A DNA stretch of 64,000 nt from Channa striata (Eukaryota > Chordata > Actinopteri > Anabantiformes > Channidae), in NCBI GenBank assembly GCA_033026295.1, contig CM065170.1:36017586-36081585 (forward strand). Direction: 5' to 3'. Positions 36,705 through 46,847 of the stretch are shown piece after piece (within the stretch, counting starts at the first letter, position 1; every line of letters starts with the position of its first letter). The translations under genes and the position numbers were made by a program. The notes beneath the pieces are model-generated. The model was not told the DNA's origin and did not search any database. It was given only the letters and a program-made list of their open reading frames with translations.

Positions 36705-37110
36705 TCATTCTTCCCATGTTGAGATGTACAGTAAGAAATTACGGGCAAAATAAAAGTCAAGATTACGTGTTACAGTGTGACATAAGGGTAATTCTTCAAT
36801 ATAATTCTTCAAAACACGATGCCAATATGTATCCCACATATCTGAAGTCTTGTGTTCTCTGTTAATTCCAACCCCACATTTTCCCATAAGAGGCGATTCT
36901 AAGCATTTTGTCCTTCCATTCTTTCCACTCTGGCATTTTATAAGATTTCCAGTTTCTTAAAATCAGCCTCTTTGCTGTAATCTTCCCAACCTCTACAATA
37001 GTGAATTGACTGTGTGATAATTGTGGAATTTGCGTTTTGTCTTCAAGAAGGCAGAACGGAAGAGTCACAGTCAGCTACTCTTATTATTTTCCTGATGCCT
37101 CCTTTCTCCT
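36705..37110 (-). mobile_element. L1-like LINE ORF2 3' scrap
   Basis: Minus-strand frames give VEVGKITAKRLILRNWKS, then PEWKEWKDKMLRI and DTYWHRVL, with a shift between. This resembles the C-terminal end of fish L1-type ORF2 proteins, where an AKR-I-L-x-W block is followed by a W-x-x-W region. It is short and decayed. Confidence 0.4.
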
Positions 37111-37273
37111 TTTCTAGCGTGAGAAGAGAGAGGGTGTCATTCGTGGAGAGTTTGAGGAACTTATGCTGCACCGGCTCAAACGTCAAAGCCCAGCTGTCCC
37201 TCGAGGCCCGCTCTGTGTGCTGCCACAATGGCCTTGATTTGTGCCACAAACCTTCCAGAAGCTTCCCAACGAG

Positions 37274-37772
37274 ACTGAGCTTCAGGGGAGAGAAGTCGAG
37301 CGCAGCGCAGGTCAGCTGTGTTTTCAGCAGCCGTGCTCAGCTTGTGTCTCTCTCTGTACATCGCTGTGTGTATATGCACAATATGTATATATACTCACAC
37401 ACGTGTGTGTGGGCGCATTATTATCCACATACTTTGAGCGGCGGTCTGACGTTTTCTGTAACGGTCGGACGTTTTCAATTGCGGTCGGATATTTCGAGCA
37501 GCGATCGGACTATTTGTATTTTGGTTTGTGTCCTGTGAGCCGCGGTCTGATGTTTTCTACTGTGGTCGGATACTTTGGGCGGTGGTCGAACATTTCCTAC
37601 GGTGGTCGAAAACTGAGCTTTAGGGAAGAAAAGCCAAGGGCAGCACAGGGCAGCAGTGCTTTCAGCAGCTTTGCTCTGCGTGTGTATCTCTTTCTGTACG
37701 TCTCTGTATATATGCACAATGTATATATACACTCATACATGCACGTGGGTGCAATATTATCCACATACTTTT
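37274..37772. repeat. Two related copies of a ~160-bp block, 338 bp apart
   Basis: Copies at 37274-37435 and 37612-37772 both run from ACTGAGCTT through a TCAGCAGC stretch and GTATATATGCACAAT to CCACATACTTT. They are imperfect (roughly 80% by eye). The space between them is the GGTCGGA minisatellite. Confidence 0.7.
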
Positions 37773-38250
37773 TCAGACACTTTGTATTGCGGTAAGAAAC
37801 GTTCTATGGCGGTTGGACGTTTTCTATATGTAGTGTCCGAGACCACAATCCCAGATGCTAAATAAATCACTAACGCCCAAACATAAACAGAATATTTATT
37901 TTTATTACATCAAGTACAAATGATTAAAATCCTTGTCAGAATCGTATGCGATCATTCATAGACTCTTCAATAAGCCTCCGGTCAAATGACAAATACGGCA
38001 GGGAGATCAACAGGTGGCACTGATTACATATAGCTGTCAGATACTTTGAGCAGCGATCTGATGTTTTTAATTGTGGTCAGATACTTTTAGCGTCGGTCAG
38101 ATACTTTGAGCATCGGTCGGATATTTTGAGAATCGGTTGGACGTTTTCAATTGTGATTGGACACTTTCTATCGCGGTCGGACATTTTCAATTGCGGTGGG
38201 ATACTTTGAGCGGCGGTCGGGACACTTTCTATTGCAGTACATGAGGGACG
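37430..38250 (+). repeat. Degenerate GGTCGGA minisatellite, two blocks
   Basis: Blocks at 37430-37611, 37785-37830 and 38035-38250 consist of about 20-25-bp units of the form GCGGTCGGA, then C/T-rich or TTT, then C-A-A-T-T-G or G-A-G-C. Unit length and sequence vary. A non-repeat insert (about 37840-38030) separates the main blocks. Confidence 0.65.
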
Positions 38251-38262
38251 TTTTCAATTGCG

Positions 38263-38637
38263 GTTAGGGTTAGGGGGTTAGGGGAATTAGTTTATCTCGA
38301 TGACTCTCCCCGCTTCATCAAACAACTGGGCAGTTTGGTGTAGAGAGCCAAAGGCAAAGCACGGGCCGGCGGTTGTCACTCACGTTCCCAGGCACTGTGC
38401 GTCTCCCCAGTCCTGTGTGTATATAATAAAAAGAAGGAGATAGTGTAATATTTTCCAATTCTCTAATGCTAAAGATAAACGACAGCCCCCAGGAGACGCT
38501 GAGACAGCTGCAGTGCAGAAGATAAGTGTGGAACCTGTTTGTGGATTAAGGGGTTAGGATTAGGCAATACGGTCCGCTGGTTAGGTTTAGGAAAAGACAA
38601 TGGCTAAGGTTAGAAGTTAGGGTTAGGGTTAGGAATT
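38263..38637 (+). repeat. Diverged isolated piece of the subtelomeric satellite
   Basis: After TTAGGG runs it reads AATTAGTTTATCTCGATGAC and the following about 120 bp as in the 48-64 kb satellite, then CAGGAGACGCTGAGACAG and GGTTAGGATTAGGCAATACG. It ends AGTTAGGGTTAGGGTTAGG at 38637. Point differences and a small insertion near 38420-38470 set it apart from the tandem array. The PLE begins directly after it. Confidence 0.8.
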
Positions 38638-39076
38638 ACATGAGTAACCGGTACCTCCTTACGGAGTACCGGAGACGCACGGGCCATCCCCTTGGATCCT
38701 GTACCCAGTCGATTCCCAGACCATGTTTGGTCAGAAGTGTAGCGGTAGTGTGTAGCGGTAGTGTGTAGCTTCCGTCTCCCATAGCGGACCTCCGTCCACT
38801 GAGCTTGAGCTCTGTAGCTCTGTAGCTCATGTGAATAAGCCTTTGTTATATAAGTTATGAAAAAACTTTTTACAGTAAAAAATATGTTATTTTTTAAACT
38901 AAATTTTAAATTAAATTGTATATGGAGTTATTTTTTTAATAATGAAAAAGTGGAGGTAAAATGAAATTGTTTGTGTCTGAAAAACGCAAATGAAATAGTT
39001 GTTTTTTTGATACAAAATAAAAAATTGAAAAGAAAAAGCCTCCCTTAATCAAAACAACATGCAAAAAGAAAAAAAT

Positions 39077-39130
39077 GTGCCCAGTAGCCGCAACGTTTCG
39101 ACCTGAACGGTCTTCCTCAGGCGAGGGCAC
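39077..39130 (-). ncRNA. Hammerhead ribozyme motif, PLE left pLTR
   Basis: Read on the minus strand: an outer stem GTGCCC/GGGCAC, conserved core CTGAGGA, a stem II hairpin GACC/GGTC, then GAAAC and a minimal AACGTT stem III. This is the layout of the short hammerheads of PLEs, which are thought to work as dimers because stem III is so small. It lies 247 bases upstream of the ORF1 ATG. Confidence 0.75.
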
Positions 39131-39259
39131 AAGCTAGCAGGCAGTTCTGTGGATGATGCTGTCTGTCTTTCAGTCAGAGCAGAGATGACTCAGTTCAGTT
39201 TGTGTTCCTCTCTTATATAGCCCCTCCCACGTCATTTTTTCAAAATACTTTCCTTCTTA

Positions 39260-39649
39260 CTGTAAATTCTGGACTATAGAGCGCACCTAAATTTAAGCCG
39301 CACCCGCTAAAATTTAAAAGAAATATATATTTTGTCACATATAAACCGCATTGGACTATAAGCCGCCAATATCCAGGCTGAGAAATAAGATATTTACATA
39401 GAAAGATTTTGTACCATAAGTGTTTATTCATACACCTGAACCTGAATGGTGCCTGTAACACGGCAGTAAAAGTGCTGATGTTTGCTGTTGTGCGTCTTGG
39501 GTTGCATGCGCTAAGAATAAAAACTGGCGCTTTTTTGTTTGCACTGACTTCCATCTGCAGAAAAATTCATAGAAAAGCCGCATCTCTGTAAAAGCCGCAT
39601 GGTTCAAAAGGTCGGAAAAAAGTAGCGGCTTATAGTCAGGAAAATACGG
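39260..39649. mobile_element. 390-bp pogo/Tigger-like MITE in the PLE pLTR
   Basis: Ends CTGTAAATTCTGGACTATAG and CTATAAGCC...-type inverse (right end AGTCAGGAAAATACGG). TA stands on both sides (39258-39259 and 39650-39651). The other pLTR has the empty site TCCTTCTTAAATGATTTC (about 46420), which fixes the borders exactly. Ends resemble those of the Tigger element at 27355-29435. It carries no transposase. Confidence 0.85.
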
Positions 39650-39849
39650 TAAATGATTTCTTTAAGTACGTAAATCCCAGTTGTATTTATACCCAATAGA
39701 TAAAACTGTTCAACCTCCATATGTATTTTATGTAATTACAATTTCGGGTTGTATTTTTTCGAACAGGAGTTTAATTTAAATTAAAAAATCCGACTTTATT
39801 GTCTTAGTGGGAATAGAATTCGTTTTCGAAATGATATAAAAACCTTGTT

Positions 39850-40090
39850 CAGGTTGAGTTGATGGGAAAGGATTAGGGTTAGGATTTAACCACATGGGTG
39901 ATGGGATCTGGATTTGGTAGGGGGTTTAATGGTTAGGGTTAGGATAAAGAAAGTGGGTAAGGGGGTTAGGGGTAGGAAAGGAGTAAAATGGTTAGGGTTA
40001 GGATAAAGAAAGAGGGTAAGGGGATTAGGGCTAGGAAAGGGACAAAATGGTTAGGCTTAGGAGAAAGAAAATGGGTTAGGGTTAGGAAAT
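39850..40090 (+). repeat. Telomere-like minisatellite in PLE left pLTR
   Basis: About 60-bp units with AATGGTTAGGGTTAGGATAA, then AGAAAG and GGGTAAGGGG, repeated four times with changes. TTAGGG lies on the plus strand, that is, CCCTAA in the sense of the element. Confidence 0.7.
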
Positions 40091-40215
40091 AAAAGGAGAA
40101 ACGTGAGGGATTGGGCTGAGAATTTATTAAATTTATGTTCCTTTAGTCATTTGTGCTCTGTCCGTGTTAACATTTAGACTTTAAACAAGTACCTCGTGTT
40201 GGATTATTTTACAGT

Positions 40216-42462
40216 TTACATTTTAAGATTCAGACCAATGGGTTCCTGTGTTTGTAGTTTATGAATCCATCTTCTTTCATAACTCTTCCTTTGTTTATCT
40301 GTCCAACATGAATTACTTTGTATGCCTGCTACTCTCAATGCCTGTATGCCATGTAAAATGAAATGATTAACCAATGGAGTATTTATATCTTTTCTATGTT
40401 TAATGTTATATCTATGTTGCCACATTCTCATTCTGATCGAATTCTTCGTTTCACCAATGTATTGCTTTCCACACTTTAAACACAAAATAATGTAAATACA
40501 ATTCTGAGTTTGTAGCGTAAACTGTTGATCAATTTTATAAATAGTCTTGTTAAGTCTATTCTTGGCATATTTCAGAGCAGAAAATGACGCGGATTTGCGT
40601 TCCGAAGTGGTCTGTTGTACCGGTTCTAATTTGGCTCTAACCAGGTAATCTCTTAAATTCTTATTTTTTCTATATGCCGAAATGACTTCATAGTTTTCCA
40701 AAACTCCTGTTTCCCCTATGAAGGTTTGATAATTGTTTTTCATTTTCCTGTTTAAGATTTTACCCATCGAGGAATACTGAGGAATCAAAGGAATAATTTG
40801 TTTGTTGGTCCTATCTTTTTCATCCTTAAAGTTATTGAGACATTGTCTCAGAAATGATCTAGAATAACCTCTTTTTCTCAAGGCCCCAAATAAGATTCTT
40901 ACTGCTTCCCAAAAGCTACTTGTCTGTGTACAAATTCTACTAAAACGCAGCAGTTGTGACTTTACCAATCCTCGGAACGTATGTTTCGGGTGAAAACTGC
41001 TTTTGAACAATAAGGCATGGGTATCCGTGTCCTTAAAAAAAACTCTAACATCCAATTTACCATTCACATCAAATAATGGTCCTTTTATAGACGGTAGTGT
41101 CTAAAAAGTCAATGGACTGGTAGTCCGTTGTGTATTTCAACTTAATTGAAGGGTCGTGACCATTTAAAACTACCATAAATTCTTTAAAATCGTCCTCCGA
41201 ATGACACCAAACACCCCAGATATCATCCAAATATCTCAAATAATGAAGAGGTTTCTTAGAGCATTTTGCGAGAGCTGCTTCCTCCCAGTTAGCCATAAAG
41301 ACATTGGCAAACGCGGGGGCAAACCTTTTCCCCATTGCCGTACCCTTAATTTGTAAATAATATTCCCGTTAAATAAGAAATCATTTTTGGTTAGATTGAT
41401 CTCCAGCAATTGTAAAACCTCTTCATCTGGTCTGCTGGGGTTTGGATGCTTCTCAAAGATTTTTTTAACGGTTTCCAATCCTGACTTTATGTCAATGTTC
41501 GTATACAAACTGTCCACATCTATAACAAAGAACATGGATTTTTTTGGAATTTGTAAGTTTTTAACCATATCGACAAAATGGTACGTATCCTTCACATATG
41601 AAGGATGAAGAATGGACAATGGATAGAGAAAATGATCAATAAACTCTGCTGTTTGATATGTTTCAGACCCAAAGTCGGAGACAGTTGGCCTTCCCGGGGG
41701 TATCTGATGTGGCACAGTCCACTTTGTAGGATCCTTATGAATTTTGGGCAAAATATAAAATCTCCGTTCTCTAGGTTCCTTTTCCCCTCTTAGATATTGT
41801 CTTTGTTTACCATTAATGAACTTTTTATCCTTTAAGGTGTCTATAATAGAATGAACTACCGGAATAGTTTTGAAATAAATCGGTTCTTTCAATGCCATGT
41901 AATAGGTTGTGTCATTTAATTGGCGTTGAACCTCAAAGATGTATTGGTCCCAACCCATAATCACCACTGCGCTCCCTTTGTCTGCAGGTTTAATCACAAT
42001 ATGTTTATTATTTCTTAAATCCCTAAGTGCTCTAACCTCTTCTTTTGTCAAATTTGGCCTTTCTTCATGAAACTTAAACCCTTTCCTAAAATCTTCCTGA
42101 TCTCTAATTACTAGCTTTCTGATTTCTTCGGGCAATTTGTCTTCTGATGGCGTCCACATAGACTTTGGCATGAATGGTGGCACTGTAGTGCCTTTATCAT
42201 CACCGTCATTCTTAAAATATACTGCTAATTTTACTTTCCTATGATAATTTTGCATATCTGCTTGTAATTGGTTCTTTTGATTTTTCCCTAGGTTAACCGT
42301 TGGGATAAAGGTCAATCCCCTGTTTAGGAGATCCAGCTGTGCCTGGGTAGGATAAAAATTCTTTGCCAAAATAATAACATTCTGAGAAGAAAGGGGGCGA
42401 AACCCCTCCTGCCCCTCCTCTGGAAGGCTTATGGGGCGTCCAAGTTTAAAAATGAAACCCAA
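40216..42462 (-). pseudogene. PLE reverse transcriptase with GIY-YIG endonuclease, two frameshifts
   Basis: Three frame segments: 42462-41236, 41335-41069 and 41067-40216. RT signatures: NVIILAKNFYPTQAQLDLL, KPADKGSAVVIM, YILPKIHKDP, PPGRPTVSDFGSE, VIDVDSLYTNI (motif A Asp), AMGKRFAPAFANVFMA, and RYLDDIWGVW (catalytic Asp pair). The endonuclease follows at about 40380-40520: IYIILCLKCGKQYIGETKN with a downstream HR-x-x-I and HF. One frameshift lies near 41345 (NIIYK to GTAMGK), another near 41068. The first segment opens on a non-ATG codon, so it may have been translated as a continuation of upstream sequence. The enzyme family primes reverse transcription at nicked or exposed DNA 3' ends. 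Confidence 0.88.
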
Positions 42463-42465
42463 TGG

Positions 42466-42849
42466 TCAAAAATGGCTTGAGCTGTGAAGAGTTTCTTTTT
42501 CCACCAGAGGCAGAGAAGAAGAGTAGTTAACCAATGGGATCCAAATTTCGGCATATGGAAACTGTCTCTTTGCCATCCTGACCGCAGCTTGCAGTTGTTT
42601 AACCGCCGTTTCTTTGGCCTTTTGTGCTCGGCTGTTTAAGCCAAATGCCAAAACCACTTTCTCCACCATCACTTGGCTCGTCAACTTTTCAAGAATGGCC
42701 TCAGCGTGTCGGAAATTGGCTCCCGGACAACTGTCTATCTGTAAGTCAGAGATGGAGTGCATGGGAAGTCGAGATAAGTTTGAGTCCCCCATGATGATCC
42801 ATTTCTTTGTGACACTGAGACTCCAATCTATCATCTTTCAACCTATATT
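42466..42849 (-). pseudogene. SGNH-hydrolase-like segment of the PLE
   Basis: Minus-strand frame 42834-42466 reads KKWIIMGDSNLSRLPMHS, then LQIDSCPGANFRHAEAILEK and VVLAFGLNSRAQKAKET. The GDSN block with a later PGANF resembles the SGNH/GDSL-like domains found with several fish retroelements. Ignoring the Tc1 insertion, it follows ORF1 in the same frame, separated by one TGA at about 42838. Whether it hydrolyses esters is unknown. Confidence 0.6.
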
Positions 42850-42851
42850 TA

Positions 42852-44421
42852 CAGTGGGGGAAAAAATTATTTGAACCCCAGCTGATTTTGTAAGTTTGAC
42901 CACTAACAAAGAAATGATCAGTCTATAATTTCTATGGTAGGTTTATTTGAACAGTGAGAGACAACAATGACAAAAAAAATCCAGAAAAATGCCTTTCAAA
43001 AAAAGTTATAAATTAATTTGCATTTCCATGAAGGAAATAAGTATTTGATCCCTTTGAAAAACGTGCTTTAGTACTTGGTGGCAAAACCTTTGTTGGCAAT
43101 CACAGAGGTCAGCCGTTTCTTGTAGTTGGCCACAAGGTTTACACACATCTCAGGGGGTATTTTGGCCCCTCCTCTTTGCAGATCCTCTCCAAGTCGTTAA
43201 TGTTTCGTGGCTGATGTTTGGCAACTTGAACCTTCAGCTCCCTCCACAGATTTTCTATGGATTAAGGTCTGAGACTGACTAGGCCACTGCATGACCTTAA
43301 TATGCTTCTTCTTGAGCCAATACTTTGTTACCTTGGCCGTGTGTTTTGGATCATTGTCATGCTGGAATACCCAACCACGACCCATTTTCAATGCCCTGAC
43401 TGAGGAAAGGAGGTTCTCACCCAACATTTGACGGTACATGGCCCCATCCATCCTCCCTTTGATGCGGTGCAATTGTCCTGTCCCCTTGGCAGAAAAACAC
43501 CCCCAAAGCATAATGTTTCCACCTCCATATTTGACGGTGGGGACGGTGTTTTTGGAGTCATAGGCAGCATTCTTTCTCCTCCAAACACGGCGAGTTGAGT
43601 TGATGCCAAAGAGCTCGATTTTGGTCTCAACACTTTCACCCAGTCTTCCTCTGAATCAGTCAGATGTTCAGTGGCAAACTTCAAACGGGCCTGTAGATGG
43701 GCTTTCTTGAGCAGGGGGACCTTGCGGGCACAGCAGGATTTCAGTCCTTCACGGTGTAGTGTGTTACCAACTGTTTTTTTGGTGACTATGGTCCCAGCTG
43801 CCTTGAGATCATTGACAAGTACCTCCCGAGTAGTCTGGGCTGATTCCTCACCGTTCTCATTATCATTGAAACTCCACGAGGTGAGATCTTGCATGGAGCT
43901 CCAGACCGAGGGAGATTGGCAGTTAATTTATGTTTCTTCCATTTGCGAATAATTGCACCAACTGTTGTCACCTTCTCACCCAGCTGCTTGGCGATGGTCT
44001 TGTAGCCCATTCCAGCCTTGTGTAGGTCCACAATCTTGTCCCTGACATTCTTGGAAAGCTCTTTGGTCTTGGCCATAGTGAAGAGTTTGGAATCTGGATT
44101 GATTGCTTGCTTCTGTGGACAGGTCTGTTTTATACAGGTAACGAGCTGAGAGGGCTGCCAATGTCAGCTCGTTACCTGTATAAGATCCACCTGGGAGCTA
44201 GAGATCTTGCTGACGGATAGGGGATCAAATACTTATTTCCTTCATGGAAATGCAAATTAATTTATAACTTTTTTTGAAAGGCATTTTTCTGGATTTTTTT
44301 TGTCATTGTTGTCTCTCACTGTTCAAATGAACCTACCATAGAAATTATAGACTGATCATTTCTTTGTTAGTGGGCAAACTTACAAAATCAGCTGGGGTTC
44401 AAATAATTTTTTCCCCCACTG
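42852..44421 (-). mobile_element. Tc1-like transposon (1570 bp) inserted in the PLE
   Basis: Inverted terminal repeats of 201 bp (42852-43052 and 44221-44421) start CAGTGGGGGAAAAAATTATT. TA flanks both sides (42850-42851 and 44422-44423). The transposase on the minus strand is frameshifted. It splits PLE ORF1 from the SGNH segment, so it is younger than the PLE insertion. Confidence 0.93.
43190..44076 (-). pseudogene. Tc1 transposase, frameshifted
   Basis: ATG at 44076 (MAKTKELSKNVRDKIVDL). The paired helix-turn-helix region is readable (KTIAKQLGEKVTTVGAIIRK). Frame changes then occur near 43850, 43600 and 43480. The block containing the first catalytic Asp is altered (VKVLRPKSSS instead of a WSDE-type block). 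GWVFQHDNDPKHTAKVTKYW keeps the second Asp. The end is degraded to QSQTLIHRKS near 43260, so the last catalytic site is lost. Not functional. Confidence 0.88.
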
Positions 44422-44423
44422 TA

Positions 44424-45969
44424 TATGCCTGTTTGGCTTGTAAATACGGGGTCTTGGAGTGGAAGTATGGCTCCTCACCAAGTTCGGAGAGAGTGGATCT
44501 TGCAGGTCATCCAACAGGTCCCCCAAGAGCGATCTTCCATCCCTGTGTACCTGAGCTGTATGTACCTGAGGTGTGTGAAACTGTACTTGGGGCATCAGTG
44601 TTGGGGTTTGATCTAAATCCACCAAGTGACCCCCTTCCAACAGGTGAGTTTCCCCTGCTCCCATCCCTGATTGTTTTCCGCCTCTCTCTGTTGGTTTTAA
44701 CAGTTGTTGACCATGAGGCAAACCCCATTCTGAACTGGTACTTGGATCTTCTTGTAGAGCTTGCCTTTGAAAGTGCCGTTGAGCCCTCTGCAACTTGGGA
44801 GAACCCTGACCTGGAGACAGGTCCTCCTTTGCACCTTCCCATTCCCTTGCACTCTTAGCCCTTTGTTCCGCCATTGTGGCCACCGAACACGTGACCCGAG
44901 TAGGTGGTGGTACTTGATCTCGATCAGGATTCCCCACTCCCCCAAGAGAAGCCATGTGCAAGGCTTTTGCTTGTCGTTGTCCCTTCTCAGTTGTTGTAGT
45001 CATCGCCGTCTTTTTCTGTGGTGCAGGAGCTTCCTTTTGTATCGCTGAAGATTCTGGTTCCAAGAATTCTGCAATTTCTTCCAGAAATTGGGCCTGAGAT
45101 TCGGGAATCACTGCCCCACAACCCCTTATGTGCCGTTCTTCTTTTTGTTGTTGTTTATCCTCTGAACCGTCCATTCCAGCACCTTGCTCCTCCCCTGCCT
45201 CCCCACAAGACATGACCAAGGCCTCTGCATGGTCCAAGACATCCTGTGTTATACGGGCCAGATTCCGTCTGGCCCACCTCGTGGCCACCTCAAAAGCAGT
45301 CTTCCAATTGGGGTCAAACTGCTTGGCCAGGTCTTTCAACATGTTCTCCAATCCATCTTTATAATGATCTTGCAGAATGATCAATGTATTGTGACCCCAG
45401 TTTTTAGCATTTCCCACTATCATGTCCACTGTATTTTGGGTTGGAACAGCTGGCTTTATCATGGAAGCTAGGATATCCACCATGCGGGCAATCATTCGTG
45501 GGCCTGGTTGATCTGGCTCTGGGGTAACATTTTGCAGATGGTGCACCATTCTTATAACCTTATAGAATGAACGCACCTGGCTTGCAAACTTAGGATCCGT
45601 AGGTGGAACCTGCCGGTCTTTGGCTGACGAGAAATATTGGCGTTGTGGATCTCGGCCAACTTGGTAGTGAGGACTATAGCCACGGCGTCGAGGTTGCCGG
45701 GGATCAGCCTGGCGGACCACATCCGCATAAGATTTTGTTTGGGGTCCGTAATATCTTGATGACATAGAGGAACGAGCTGGGGCCAAAAAATCAAAGGGAG
45801 GCACAGGCCGGTTAGGAGTTACATTGGTAACCGGTACCTCCTTACGGAGTACCGGAGACGCACGGGCCATCCCCTTGGATCCTGTGCCCAGTCGATTCCC
45901 AGACCATGTTTGGTCAGAAGTGTAGCGGTAGTGTGTAGCTTCTGTCTCCCATAGCGGACCTCCGTCCAC
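44424..45969 (-). pseudogene. PLE ORF1, gag-like, split by Tc1
   Basis: An open minus-strand frame of about 515 residues. The N-terminal part is rich in Arg, Pro and Tyr (YYGPQTKSYADVVRQADPRQ). It continues through a helical region (NVTPEPDQPGPRMIARMVDI, NAKNWGHNTLIILQDHYKDG, WKTAFEVATRWARRNLARIT) and a low-complexity Gln/Glu-rich tail. No zinc knuckle was found. An ATG at 45992 (MSYRAQAQWTEVRYG) lies in another frame, suggesting a small frameshift near the start. Its last 12 apparent codons come from the Tc1 end. A role in RNA packaging is only inferred from position. Confidence 0.55.
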
Positions 45970-46242
45970 TGAGCTTGAGCTCTGTAGCTCATGTGAATAA
46001 GCCTTTGTTATATAAGTTATGAAAAAACTGTTTTTACAGCAAAAAATACGTTATTTTTTTAAACTAAATTTGAAATTAAATTGTATTTGGAGTTATTTTT
46101 CTAATAACGTAAAAGTGGAGGTAAAATGAAATTGTTTGTGTCTTAAAAAAACGCAAATGAAATAGTTGTTTTTTGATACAAAATAAAAAATGGAAAAGAA
46201 ACAGCCTCCCTTAATCAAAACAACATGCAAAAAGAAAAAAAT

Positions 46243-46296
46243 GTGCCCAGTAGCCGCAACGTTTCGACCTGAACGGTCTTCCTCAGGCGAGGGCAC
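46243..46296 (-). ncRNA. Hammerhead ribozyme motif, PLE right pLTR
   Basis: Identical in core and stems to the copy at 39077-39130 (minus strand CTGAGGA, GACC/GGTC, GAAAC). It lies 251 bases upstream of the ORF1 ATG at 45992. Confidence 0.75.
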
Positions 46297-46634
46297 AAGC
46301 TAGCAGGCAGTTCTGTGGATGATGCTGTCTGTCTCTCCGTCAGAGCAGAGATGACTCAGTTCAGTTTGTGTTCCTCTCTTCTATAGCCCCTCCCAAGTCA
46401 GTTTTTCAAAATACTTTCCTTCTTAAATGATTTCTTTAACTACGTAAATCACAGTTGTATTTATACCCAATAGATAAAACTGTTCAACCTCCATATGTAT
46501 TTTATGTAATTACAATTTCGGGTTGTATTTTTTCGAACAGGAGTTTAATTTAAATTAAAAAATCCGACTTTATTGTCTTAGTGGGAATAGAATTGGTTTT
46601 CGAAATGATATAAAAACCTTGTTCAGGTTGAGTT

Positions 46635-46847
46635 GATGGGAAAGGAATAGGGTTAGGATTTAACCACATGGGTGATGGGATCTGGATTTGGTAGGGGGTT
46701 TAATGGTTAGGGTTAGGATAAAGAAAGTGGGTAAGGGGGTTAGGGGTAGGAAAGGAGTAAAATGGTTAGGGTTAGGATAAAGAAAGAGGGTAAGGGGATT
46801 AGGGCTAGGAAAGGGACAAAATGGTTAGGTTTAGGAGAAAGAAAATG
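46635..46847 (+). repeat. Telomere-like minisatellite in PLE right pLTR
   Basis: About 60-bp units with GGTTAGGGTTAGGATAAAGA and GGTAAGGGG, matching the left pLTR copy. The last unit is cut at the pLTR end. Confidence 0.7.

Larger units (their letters stand above)
38641..40073 (-). repeat. Left (3' in sense) pLTR of PLE
   Basis: Collinear with 45829-46847 once the MITE at 39260-39649 is removed. It contains the first about 65 codons of ORF1 (ATG at 38830), a hammerhead motif and a telomere-like minisatellite. Differences include a duplicated GTAGCGGTAGTGTGTAGC-like stretch at about 38740-38770. Confidence 0.85.
38641..46847 (-). mobile_element. Penelope-like element (PLE), nearly full length, antisense
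   Basis: Direct terminal repeats (38641-40073 and 45829-46847) flank a minus-strand coding region in the order ORF1, SGNH-like segment, reverse transcriptase, GIY-YIG endonuclease. That RT type with a C-terminal GIY-YIG domain defines Penelope-like elements, as do pLTRs carrying hammerhead ribozymes. It is disabled by a Tc1 insertion (42852-44421), two RT frameshifts and a stop in the ORF1/SGNH region. One pLTR has a 390-bp MITE. Clade within PLEs was not determined. Confidence 0.88.
45829..46847 (-). repeat. Right (5' in sense) pLTR of PLE
   Basis: Same order as the left pLTR: ORF1 start, hammerhead, A/T-rich block and telomere-like minisatellite (46635-46847). It lacks the MITE. The border with the next PLE fragment is at AGAAAATG|TTTCCACG. 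Confidence 0.82.
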
